Under the pieces are notes generated by a model. The model made no database searches. It was not told the DNA's origin and saw nothing but the letters and a program-made list of their open reading frames with translations. The translations under genes and the position numbers were made by a program. DNA of 64,000 nucleotides from DATADW01 sp963733905 (GTDB lineage Bacteria > Actinomycetota > Acidimicrobiia > Spongiisociales > DATADW01): positions 124,001 to 188,000 of the forward strand of contig CAVTEU010000003.1 of assembly GCA_963733905.1 (NCBI GenBank). The letters are read 5' to 3'. Shown here in pieces: positions 9,208 to 17,796 of the stretch; within the stretch, counting starts at the first letter, position 1; each line of letters begins with the position of its first letter.

Positions 9208-10011
9208 ATGAAGACCGACATCTACTGCTACATGGAAAATCGGACCAAGTTGGCCCTCCCATCGGGCGTCCCCGGATATCCCGCGGCGTTTGACGATTGG
9301 CTCGACCCCGCCCACACCGCGGTGCTCGAGATCGACATGCATCGCGGCCATGTCGGAGAGGATGACCGTCTGACGCTGGCGGTCCCACGGGCTCGGGAGC
9401 GGGTTCCTGCCCACAATCGCTTCCAGGCCGAGTGCCGAAGGGTGGGGATCCCGATCATCCATGTCCAGCACTGGCAGCGAACCGGGGGGATCGACGACCT
9501 CAACAACCGGAAACACAACCGGATGGCCAATTGGCGGGTGCTCTATTACCTCTATGTAGAGGACAACGAGTTGATGGACGAGCACTCCTGGGAAGGGACC
9601 AAGTGGCTCGACTTGATCACCGAGGAGGTCGCCGGCGACTACTACGTCCGCACCAAGAAGCGCCTGTCGGGGTTCTACCCAACCGACCTGGAATTTCTGC
9701 TCCACAATCTCGATGTCCACAACGTGGTGATCACCGGGACGATGACCGACGCTTGTGTGTTGTCCACCGCCTTCGACGCCGCCAACCGCGACTTTCGGGT
9801 GATCGTGCCCAGGGATGTGGTAGGTGGCTACTCGGAGGAGGCGGAGCACGGTGCACTTCAGGTCATCTCGCTCCACCTCGGACTGGTTGTCGACGCTCCG
9901 ACCCTTCTCGCCGAGTACTTCGCTCGCGCCGGGATCGAGTTGCCTCAGGACCTCGTCGGAATGACCGACATCAACGAGGTGACCGGAGTGCTCCAGAAGT
10001 CGACGGTGTAG
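9208..10011 (+). CDS. Isochorismatase-like cysteine hydrolase
   Basis: Amidohydrolase of the isochorismatase superfamily, 267 residues, intact. The expected catalytic triad is visible: Asp in AVLEIDMHRGHVG, Lys in YYVRTKKRLSGFYPTD and Cys in VVITGTMTDACVLSTAFDAA. The superfamily includes RutB (ureidoacrylate hydrolase), N-carbamoylsarcosine amidase, biuret hydrolase and nicotinamidase. The long insertion between Asp and Lys, with MANWRVLYYLYVEDNEL, is unusual. A good ribosome-binding site (AAGGAGGGG) precedes the ATG. Placed next to a RidA-type protein and a creatinase-like protein, an N-carbamoyl or ureido substrate is the likeliest guess. Confidence 0.9.
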   Translation: MKTDIYCYMENRTKLALPSGVPGYPAAFDDWLDPAHTAVLEIDMHRGHVGEDDRLTLAVPRARERVPAHNRFQAECRRVGIPIIHVQHWQRTGGIDDLNNRKHNRMANWRVLYYLYVEDNELMDEHSWEGTKWLDLITEEVAGDYYVRTKKRLSGFYPTDLEFLLHNLDVHNVVITGTMTDACVLSTAFDAANRDFRVIVPRDVVGGYSEEAEHGALQVISLHLGLVVDAPTLLAEYFARAGIELPQDLVGMTDINEVTGVLQKSTV

Positions 10012-10050
10012 ACAGCAGGCGGCCGTAGTCGTACTGATGTAATTGGCGAG

Positions 10051-11436
10051 ATGGGAGAGACGATGCCGAGTGACCGCAAGGCGATCTGGGGTGACGAACC
10101 AAAGCCGCTCATGCCTTACAGCCCGGCGATCAAGGCCGGTGGCTGGGTGTTCTTCGCCGGCCAGCTGGCGTCGGATTTCAAGACTGGGCTGGCACCGGAA
10201 GCCGGAGGTGACGGACGCAATCCGAACGTGGATAACCAGTTGGAGCTCCAGTCGCGGTTCGTCCTGGAGAATCTGAAGAAGACCGCCGACGCCGCCGGCA
10301 TCGACATCGGCAAGGACCTCGTCCGTATCTATCAGTGGTTCACCTCTCCTTACCCCACGATGGACGAGTTCGCCTCGGGAAACACGTGGCCTCGTATCTC
10401 GATCACGCCGTATCTCGATACGCGCAACGAGTTCATCTCCGAGCCACGTCCGGCGTCTACGGGGATGGGGATCCGTGAGACGGGTCTGTTGGTGAAGGAC
10501 ACCATCCTCGAGGTTGACATGATCGGGATGGACCCAGAGGTCATTCCCGGACCGAGCGAGGGAACGGCGGTACCCGAGGGTACGCCCTCGCCTCTGGCCG
10601 GTTACTCACCCGCCATCCAGCGCGGCGATTGGGTGTTCCTGGCGGGTGAGATCCCGGTCGACTGGGTGGGTGACTGGGGCCGTGCCGAGTACTACGGGAC
10701 TCCGAGCGGGGTCGCCCTGAAAGCCAGGAGCAACCCCAACTTCTGGTATGACTCGGACGTCGAGCGTCAGACCGACTACATCCTGGAGAAGCAGGCGGCC
10801 ATCGCCGAGGCCGCCGGCACCTCGCTCGACCGGGCAGTCAAGGCGACGGTATACATCGGGCACCCGTCCGAGTTTGAGGCGATGGACAGGGTGTGGCGCC
10901 GCTGGTTCCCGGAGAACCCGCCGGCGCGGGTGGTGATCCCCTATATGGGTCTCGGTGGCAGGGGTTCGCGCGTCGAGATCGCCTTCAAGCTGCTCTCGGG
11001 GACCTCCGATCTCTCGATCGAGAGCATCGAGGCCGAGGGCGTGCCTCCTGGTCTCGGTCACGAGCCCCAAGCGGTCAAGGCCGGGAACTTCCTCTTCTTC
11101 TCGACCGTGGCGCCTTTCGATCACAGCGGATCACTCGAGGAGTCGACGCAGCGGCATCCGAGCTTCCCGTCCTACGGTCAGCCACCGAAACTCGAGATGC
11201 GATACATGCTCGACAAGGCAGCCAAGATCTGCGACGCGGCGGGCACGTCCCTCGATCAGATCTGCCGCCGGCAGGCTTTCCACGACGATTTCACACACTT
11301 CGCCCAATCGATCGAGGAGTGGGCAGCCCATTTCGACGGTGACAAGCCGGCGTCCACCACTCTCGAGATCGGCGGACCGCTGCTGGTGCCGGGCTCCCAT
11401 GTTCTCCTCGACCTCATCGCCTACTGCCCTGATTGA
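10051..11436 (+). CDS. Tandem RidA (YjgF/YER057c/UK114) protein with three domains
   Basis: Intact 461-residue protein that reads as three successive RidA-like modules. Module 1 runs at about 20-165 (YSPAIKAGGWVFFAGQLASD). Module 2 runs at about 185-325 (YSPAIQRGDWVFLAGEIPVD, then AGTSLDRAVKATVYI). Module 3 runs at about 335-460 (AVKAGNFLFFSTVAPFD, then AGTSLDQICRRQAF). RidA proteins are normally about 130 residues and act as trimers that hydrolyse imines/enamines or aminoacrylate-like intermediates; a single chain with three modules could form a pseudo-trimer. The first module lacks an obvious catalytic Arg in its C-terminal strand. The better start may be ATG 10063, preceded by GGGAGAG. It lies between the isochorismatase-like and M24 genes. 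Confidence 0.85.
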   Translation: MGETMPSDRKAIWGDEPKPLMPYSPAIKAGGWVFFAGQLASDFKTGLAPEAGGDGRNPNVDNQLELQSRFVLENLKKTADAAGIDIGKDLVRIYQWFTSPYPTMDEFASGNTWPRISITPYLDTRNEFISEPRPASTGMGIRETGLLVKDTILEVDMIGMDPEVIPGPSEGTAVPEGTPSPLAGYSPAIQRGDWVFLAGEIPVDWVGDWGRAEYYGTPSGVALKARSNPNFWYDSDVERQTDYILEKQAAIAEAAGTSLDRAVKATVYIGHPSEFEAMDRVWRRWFPENPPARVVIPYMGLGGRGSRVEIAFKLLSGTSDLSIESIEAEGVPPGLGHEPQAVKAGNFLFFSTVAPFDHSGSLEESTQRHPSFPSYGQPPKLEMRYMLDKAAKICDAAGTSLDQICRRQAFHDDFTHFAQSIEEWAAHFDGDKPASTTLEIGGPLLVPGSHVLLDLIAYCPD

Positions 11437-11534
11437 TCGCAGTCGGCTCCGAGACCTCCCCTCGCACTGGTCCTGGTGGTGCTCCCTAGCCCTGGGCCAT
11501 CCGCGATCCTCGACGCGGCGGCGGATGACACCAC

Positions 11535-12731
11535 GTGCCCGGTGACTCGCGCTACTGGCCCACCGGGGCCTTCGACCAGGTCAACGGGTTCCCTCGCTAC
11601 CCAATCGACGAGATGGAGCGCAGGCATCGATGGGCCGCGGACATGCTGGCCGAACATGAGATCGACCTCCTGCTCGTAGGGGGCCCCACCGGCCCGTTGG
11701 AGACATCTATTCAGTACTTCAGCAACTGGCCGAGCCAGGTACAGAGCTACTTGCTGTTCTTCTCCGAGGAGGCCCCTGTACTCCTGGTCCGGTTGTGGAA
11801 TCACCTGCCAGACGCTCACCGGATCGCCATGATCGACGATGTCCGCTATGGAGGGGATACGCCCGCCGAGCTCGGCGAGAAGGTGGCCGCCCTCGCCTTC
11901 GAGCACGGTGCCCGCCGTATCGGAATGATTGGGGTGGTCCCTCACGCCGACATCACCGCACTCCGAGAATCCAATCCGGCCGCCACGCTGGTGGATCTGA
12001 ACGGCGCCTATCAGGGTTTCCGGTTGGTAAAGACCCCTGCGGAGATGGTCTTTGTGGATATCGCCTCGAGAATGAACGATGCGGCGGTCGAGGCGCTCGC
12101 CACAGAGCTTCGTCCCGGTGTCAACGAGTACCAGGTGCCCCGGATCATCGAGGACGTCTACAACGCGCATCGGGGATGGAACCTCATCCACTTCTCATTG
12201 AGCACACCGATGGACGCACCAGAGGTCTGCGTCCCCCACCAGTACCATCCCGACCGTGTGCTGCAACGCGGTGACGTCTTCGTGACCGAGATCAGCACCA
12301 CATTCTGGGGTTATGCCGGCCAGATCCTCCGCACGTTTACAATCGCCGCCGACCCCACCCCGCAGTACCTGCGTCTGCACGACGTGGCGATCGAGGCGTA
12401 TACCCGAATCGTCGAGGTCTTGCGTCCCGGTGTGACGATCGGCCAGGTACTCGACGCCGCCGAGGTGATCACCGATTCCGGGTTCGACATCTGGGACGAC
12501 CTGGTCCACGGCTTTGGGGGCGCATATCTTCCCCCGATCGTCCGAACCCGAGCCAACCGGGGTGCCACCCACCCCGACGAATTCGAGTACCCGGACGGAA
12601 CTCTCCTCGTCGTACAACCCAATGTCATTGATGGATCGGCCGGGGTCCAGACGGGCAACAGCCTCCAGATCACACGCAACGGAGCAGAATGCACCCAGCG
12701 GCAGCCGACAGAGATGATCCGGTGCGCATGA
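11535..12731 (+). CDS. M24/creatinase-like pita-bread-fold protein, metal site degenerate
   Basis: 398-residue protein of the aminopeptidase P/creatinase family, intact from GTG 11535. The N-terminal domain spans residues 1-150, and the pita-bread domain starts near FRLVKTPAEMVFVDIASRMN. Positions that normally bind two metals are changed: GDVFVTEISTTFWGYAGQIL carries Glu and Gln where two Asp are expected, and VVQPNVIDGSAGVQTGNSL lacks both late Glu. HGFGGAYLPPIV keeps a His near the expected ligand. Creatinase (creatine amidinohydrolase) likewise lacks a metal and works with His and Glu, so this is more likely an amidinohydrolase-like or other non-peptidase than a proline peptidase. The 98 nt before it contain no gene. 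Confidence 0.82.
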   Translation: MPGDSRYWPTGAFDQVNGFPRYPIDEMERRHRWAADMLAEHEIDLLLVGGPTGPLETSIQYFSNWPSQVQSYLLFFSEEAPVLLVRLWNHLPDAHRIAMIDDVRYGGDTPAELGEKVAALAFEHGARRIGMIGVVPHADITALRESNPAATLVDLNGAYQGFRLVKTPAEMVFVDIASRMNDAAVEALATELRPGVNEYQVPRIIEDVYNAHRGWNLIHFSLSTPMDAPEVCVPHQYHPDRVLQRGDVFVTEISTTFWGYAGQILRTFTIAADPTPQYLRLHDVAIEAYTRIVEVLRPGVTIGQVLDAAEVITDSGFDIWDDLVHGFGGAYLPPIVRTRANRGATHPDEFEYPDGTLLVVQPNVIDGSAGVQTGNSLQITRNGAECTQRQPTEMIRCA

Positions 12732-12741
12732 GGCGACCTGA

Positions 12742-14283
12742 TTGACTGACCTCATCGCGATCGAGATGCGAAAGATCACCAAGGCGTTTGGTGACACCGT
12801 GGCCAATGACTCGATCGACTTCTCGGTGCGCGAGGGCGAGATTCACGTCCTGCTCGGGGAGAACGGGGCGGGCAAGACCACGCTGATGAACATTCTCTTC
12901 GGTCACATTCAACCCGATGACGGCGTGATCCTCATCGACGGTGACGAAGTCGAAATCTCCGCCCCCAACGAAGCCATTGCCCACGGAATTGGCATGGTTC
13001 ATCAGCACTTCAGCCTTGTGCCATCGTTCACTGTCGCCGAGAACGTCATGCTTGGGGTAGCCAGCGCCACCAATCCATCCTTCGACGAGAACTCACTTGA
13101 GCAGGCGGTGGCAAAGCGCGCCGCGGAGCTGCACATGCCCATCGATCCGGGCGCCACTGTCGCCGTCCTCCCCATCGACCTCCAGCAGCGGGTGGAGATC
13201 ATCAAAGCGATGTATCGAGGTGCCAAGACCCTGATACTCGACGAGCCCACCTCGCTGCTCGGGCCGACGCAGATCGAGAATCTTCTCGGAATCCTCGTCC
13301 AACTGCGCGATCAGGGACACTCGATCATCCTCGTCACCCACAAGCTCGCCGAGGTGATGGAGGTCGCCGACCGGGTAACGGTGCTTCGGCGGGGGAAGCT
13401 CGTCACATCGCTGGCCAGTGGCGGATTCGACGAACGGACGCTCGCCCGGGCGATGACCGGGCACGACCGAGAGCGGCTCCCGGAGCGCAGCGAGACGATC
13501 GGGGGCTCGGTGCTCGACATAACCGACCTGGTGGTGCCAGCCGCACATGGCGACGGGCTCGCGGTCGACGGGCTATCACTAACTGTTCGGTCGGGGGAGA
13601 TTCTCGGCATCGCCGGTGTCGAGGGCAACGGACAGCGCGAGCTGGTCGACGCGCTGATGGGCCTCGTCACACCGCAATCCGGAACCGTGCTGATAGATGG
13701 AAACGACGTCACCAATGCCGACCCACATGACCGGCGGACCGCGGGGATGGGCGTGATCCCCGAGGACCGGCATCGGCTCGGCCTGATCCTCGACATGACC
13801 TTGGCCGAGAACCTGGCCATCACGGAACTCGCTTCCGGCGGCTATCGACGACGCGGTGTCATCGACTGGAAACGGGTGCACGAGAACGCCAAGCGGCTGC
13901 TGGCCGAGTACGACGTGCGGCCGGCCGACCCCGACGCAAAGGGGGCCAACCTCTCCGGCGGCAACCAGCAGAAGGTTGTCCTCGCCAGGGAGATGGCCCG
14001 AGAGCCACGAGTCCTGGTCGCCGACAACCCGACCTGGGGCCTCGACGTCGGGGCCATCGACTACGTCCATCTCAAGCTGCTCGAGATGCGTGACCGGGGC
14101 GGAGCGGTACTGCTCATCACGCTCGATCTCGAGGAGTTGTACAAACTGTCGGACCGGATCCTGGTCGTCTACCGGGGTAAGAAGATGTTGGAGGGGCAAA
14201 GGATCCAGATCGACGACGACGACCTCGCCCTGGCGATGGTCGGCCGGTCCACGGGACAGGAGGTTGTGAATGGGCTCCCTTGA
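12742..14283 (+). CDS. ABC transporter ATP-binding protein, double-domain, BMP/nucleoside type
   Basis: Duplicated ATPase of 513 residues that should energise the permease pair and lipoprotein upstream. NBD1 has Walker A GENGAGKTTLMN, the Q-loop in MVHQHFSLVPSFTVAENVML and Walker B TLILDEPTSLLGP, but its signature is decayed to LPIDLQQRVEI instead of LSVGxQQ. NBD2 has the family's degenerate Walker A (GVEGNGQREL), an intact signature LSGGNQQKVVLARE and LVADNPTWGLDVGA. So one composite ATP site (A1 plus signature 2) is intact and the other is doubly degenerate. The start is TTG 12742, 10 nt after the M24 gene; ATG 12766 is an alternative. It overlaps the SDR gene by 14 nt. Confidence 0.93.
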   Translation: MTDLIAIEMRKITKAFGDTVANDSIDFSVREGEIHVLLGENGAGKTTLMNILFGHIQPDDGVILIDGDEVEISAPNEAIAHGIGMVHQHFSLVPSFTVAENVMLGVASATNPSFDENSLEQAVAKRAAELHMPIDPGATVAVLPIDLQQRVEIIKAMYRGAKTLILDEPTSLLGPTQIENLLGILVQLRDQGHSIILVTHKLAEVMEVADRVTVLRRGKLVTSLASGGFDERTLARAMTGHDRERLPERSETIGGSVLDITDLVVPAAHGDGLAVDGLSLTVRSGEILGIAGVEGNGQRELVDALMGLVTPQSGTVLIDGNDVTNADPHDRRTAGMGVIPEDRHRLGLILDMTLAENLAITELASGGYRRRGVIDWKRVHENAKRLLAEYDVRPADPDAKGANLSGGNQQKVVLAREMAREPRVLVADNPTWGLDVGAIDYVHLKLLEMRDRGGAVLLITLDLEELYKLSDRILVVYRGKKMLEGQRIQIDDDDLALAMVGRSTGQEVVNGLP

Positions 14284-15022
14284 GGGACGCAAGGCCGTCG
14301 TCGCCGGCGGCGGCAAGGGCATAGGTCGCGCCATAGCACTCGCCTTTGCCGCCGAAGGCGCAGATGTGGCGGTGGTCGGCCGGAGCGAGGAGTCGCTCGT
14401 AGAGGTAGCGGATGCGATTCGGGGCGCAGGACGCAGGGCGGTCGCCGCCCCCCAGGACCTCACCAGGGTTGGTGAGATCCCAGCCCTGTTCGACCGCATC
14501 GATGCCGAGCTCGGCGGCCTCGACATCCTCGTCAACTCGGCGGGAGTGCAGATCACAGGCCCATCGCTGGAGGTCACCGAGGAGCAGTGGGACGAGACTC
14601 TCGATGCCAACCTCAAGTCGATGTTCTTCGCATGCCAGGCAGCCGGGCGACGGTTCATCGATCAGGGGCACGGAAAGATCGTCAATCTCGCCTCGACCTT
14701 CAGCTTTGTCGGATTCCCCCAATTCGCCGCCTATTGCTCGTCGAAGGGGGGAGTTGCGCTCCTCACCAAGACCCTCGCTGCCGAGTGGGCGGGATCGGGG
14801 GTCAACGTCAATGCCGTCGCCCCGACCGCAGTCCGCACCGAGATGAATGCCTACCTTCTCGACGACCCGGGCTTTCTCACGGCCTTCCTTCCCAAGGTCC
14901 CAGCCGGACGCGTCGGTGACCCCACGGACGTGGCGGGTGCCGCCGTATTCCTCGCGGGATCAGGATCCGACTTTGTCCATGGGCATTTGCTCTTGGTCGA
15001 CGGTGGATACACATCCGTCTGA
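14270..15022 (+). CDS. SDR-family oxidoreductase (FabG-like)
   Basis: Classical short-chain dehydrogenase, 250 residues, intact. The cofactor motif is VAGGGKGIGRAIALAFAAEG, with TGxxxGIG altered to AGGGKGIG. NSAGVQ is the NAG motif. The catalytic Ser in NLASTFSFVG and the YCSSK active-site Tyr/Lys are present, as is the terminal LLVDGGYTSV. The Arg after the first strand (VVGRSEESL) suggests NADP preference. It is the last gene of the plus-strand cluster, overlaps the ATPase gene, and would oxidise or reduce a carbonyl/hydroxyl product of the pathway. It is convergent with the next gene, 18 nt away, with no clear terminator. Confidence 0.92.
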   Translation: MGSLEGRKAVVAGGGKGIGRAIALAFAAEGADVAVVGRSEESLVEVADAIRGAGRRAVAAPQDLTRVGEIPALFDRIDAELGGLDILVNSAGVQITGPSLEVTEEQWDETLDANLKSMFFACQAAGRRFIDQGHGKIVNLASTFSFVGFPQFAAYCSSKGGVALLTKTLAAEWAGSGVNVNAVAPTAVRTEMNAYLLDDPGFLTAFLPKVPAGRVGDPTDVAGAAVFLAGSGSDFVHGHLLLVDGGYTSV

Positions 15023-15040
15023 GCCCACCCTCGGATGGTG

Positions 15041-17690
15041 TCAGACGTCCGTGGACGCTGCCTCTCTGATCAACTCTCGCATCAGAGCGAGTGTTTCTTC
15101 GAGAGACATCGCCGCCCCTTGGTCAAGGAGCCACTGGGCTCTCTCCCCCATCTCCGCTGCTATCGCATCCAATGGAGCCCTTTCGTGGCTGCGGAAGTCG
15201 ACGATATTGGCGCCGCTCGTGTCGCGCAGGGTGCCGGTTGCACCATCGAGACGCAACTGCCGCCTCCAGATCACCCAACGCGATGGCAAGAGCGGCGTGG
15301 TCCGAAATGAGCACTGTTAGCGCCGACACGTCGTTGACCGGGGCGAAGATCTCCACGGCCTGAGCCAGATGGACGGCCCCGTCCTTGGTGCGCCCCAACT
15401 CGACAAGGACTCTCCCCACCATCCGCAACGCCCAACCCAACTGGAAGACGTCTCCCGTCGCCCGGGACAGCTCGGCGCTCTGCTCGAAGTAGGGCACAGT
15501 CTCGACCAGATCGGCGGGATCGCCACGCACCCAGATCACCGTACCCAGGGCCCAGAGGACACGTGCGACCCCGGCGTCGTCGCCGAGCCGCTCGTACAGC
15601 TCGCGGGCTTCGGCGAGCATCGGCCGGCTCCTTGCGATCCCCTCCGGGCCCGATTCTGCGCTGTAGGCCACCGGGAACGCCGCGTTGTAGAGGGCATTGG
15701 CGACCTCCGACTCGTCGCCGATCTCCCGCCACAGCCGAAGCGCTTCCAGGTAGGGAGGCTCGGCCTCCGCCGGACTCGAGCTCGCCCAGTAGGCGACGCC
15801 ACCCGCCCCCTCGTAGGCCCTCGCCCTGGCAATGAGATCGGTGGCGGGCACGGCGAGAACCGCTTTTGTGAGCCGCCTCGCCTCGGCGAGATGCCCTCGT
15901 ATCTGGAAGAAACGCCAGAGGGCGCCGAGCAGCCGGTCGGAGATCTCAGCCTCACCCCGCTGCACCGCCCAGTTGATCGCCGCCCGCATGTTGTCCTGAT
16001 CGAGGTCGAGCCTGGCGAGCCAGGTCGTCGACTCGGATCGGGTCAGTTCGGGGGCGGCCCGCTCTGCCAGTGCGAGGTAGGCGATGGCGTGTCGCCGGCC
16101 GACCTCACCGAACTCATGCGATTCGGCCAGCTCGTCACGGGCGAACTGTTTGATGGTCTCGAGCATCCAAAACCGGGAGACACCTTCGACGTCGCGCTGT
16201 TTGACCAATGCCTGATCGACGACCTGCTCCAGAGCCCATAGGACATCGCCCTCGAGACCCGGCCCACATATCTCCTCGACCTGGTCGAGATGGGCGCCAC
16301 CGTTGAAAACCGATAGACGCCGGAGTAACCGCTGGGAAGCGGGCTCGAGAAGGGCGTAGCTCCATGCGATCGTGTCGGCGAGCGTCTGCTGACGGGTGGG
16401 GAGATCTCGCGAAGCGCCGGCCAGCACCCCGAGGCTCGAGGCGAGTCGCTCGAGCAAGCTCGCCGGTGGGAAGAGTCTGATCCGGGCGGCAGCCAGCTCG
16501 ATTGCCAGCGGAAGCCCATCGAGGCGTGTCACCAGTGCCGCCACCGTCGCCGCGTTGTCCGCGGTGATGTCGAACTCGGGGCGGGCGGCGCGGGCTCGTT
16601 CGACAAAGAGCCGGACCGCTTCGACATCCGAGATCTCGACCGGGTCGTCGCCGGCCGGGATCTGGAGCGGAGGCACCTGGATCTCCTGCTCGGCTCGGAT
16701 CCGCAACGGGGCCCGAGAAGTGACGAGCACGCCCAGTCGTGGGGCTGCGTCCAGCAGCGCGGCCACCCGGTCGGCGGCATCAAGCACCTGCTCGAAGTTG
16801 TCGAGCACCAACAGGACCCGGCGTCCCTCGAGGTAGTCCTCCAGCTGCTGCGAAGGGTCGCTGGCGCCGTGGGACCTCACCCCGAGCACCCCGAGGATGG
16901 TGCCTGCGACCAGTTCGGGATCGGTCACCGAGTCGAGCGGCACGAAGAAGACCCCATCGGGAAACATGCCAGCCAGCAGGTGGGCGGCGGCGATGGCAAC
17001 ACGCGACTTCCCGGTCCCTCCGGGGCCGGTGAGCGTGACCATTCGGGCGTCCTCCAAGAGAGACACCACCTGCGCGATCACCTCGCTGCGACCCACCAGC
17101 GTGCTCCGCGGCGTGGGGACGCGGACGGTCACCTCGAGGGTTCGCAGCGGAGCGAACTCAGTTGACAGCCCGTCCACCAACGCCTGGCTGAGCTGCTCGG
17201 GATCGTCGAGATCCTTCAGCCGGTACCTGCCCAGCCTCCGAAGCTCGACGCCGTCGGGAAGCTGATCGCCGACCAGCGACGATGTTCTCTCGGAGAGCAG
17301 GATCTGACCACCGTGGCCCGCGGCCGCTATCCGAGCCGCCCGATGGACGTCGAGTCCTACGTAGTTGTCTCCGCCGAGCACGCCATCGCCGGTGTGGAGC
17401 CCGATACGGACGCTGACGCGACCCTCCTCCGGCCAGCTGTGCGTCGCCATCGACCTGACCACCCCGACCGCGGCCCGCAATGCCGCCGCAGGGTCGACGA
17501 ACACGCAGAAGAACGAATCGCCCTCGGTGGAGACCTCGACCCCACCCTCGGCGGCAACCGCCTGGCGGATGAGAGCCGCATGCTCCCCGAGCACGGCAGG
17601 CCAATCGGGACCGAGATTCGCCGCCAGGCGGGTCGAGCCTTCGATGTCGCTGATGAGAAAGGTGACGGTCCCGGTTGGAAGCTCCACCAC
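15041..17690 (-). CDS. Adenylate cyclase-domain/NB-ARC ATPase/TPR regulator
   Basis: Large cytosolic signalling protein of about 880 residues. Residues 1-170 form a class III nucleotide cyclase domain: the first metal Asp is in FLISDIEGSTRLAANLG and the second in STEGDSFFCVF, with HRAARIAAAGHGGQI later. The Lys that normally selects ATP is replaced by Ser, so catalysis is doubtful. Residues 200-480 form an NB-ARC-type ATPase (Walker A LTGPGGTGKSRVAIA, RRVLLVLDNFEQVLDAAD, GLPLAIELAAARIRL). The rest is TPR-like helices (EAEPPYLEALRLWREIGDE). An extra base near 15266 shifts the last 75 residues; the repaired end is LMRELIREAASTDV. It is divergent from the exporter gene at 17797, which it may regulate. 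Confidence 0.88.
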
Positions 17691-17762
17691 GCCTCCGATC
17701 GGGGGATCACGCTACCGAGCCGGTCAAGCGGCAGCCGGGACCGATTGGCCCATGGAGTCGCC

Positions 17763-17790
17763 TTGACGTCGTGCCATCGATCTCTAGCGT
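17763..17790 (+). promoter_or_regulatory. Predicted promoter of the DHA2 exporter gene
   Basis: A -35-like TTGACG at 17763-17768 is followed after 16 nt by TAGCGT at 17785-17790. The GTG start at 17797 begins only 6 nt later, so the transcript would start at or near the start codon. No ribosome-binding site is seen in that short space, which fits leaderless translation. Confidence 0.4.
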
Positions 17791-17796
17791 GGTCTC

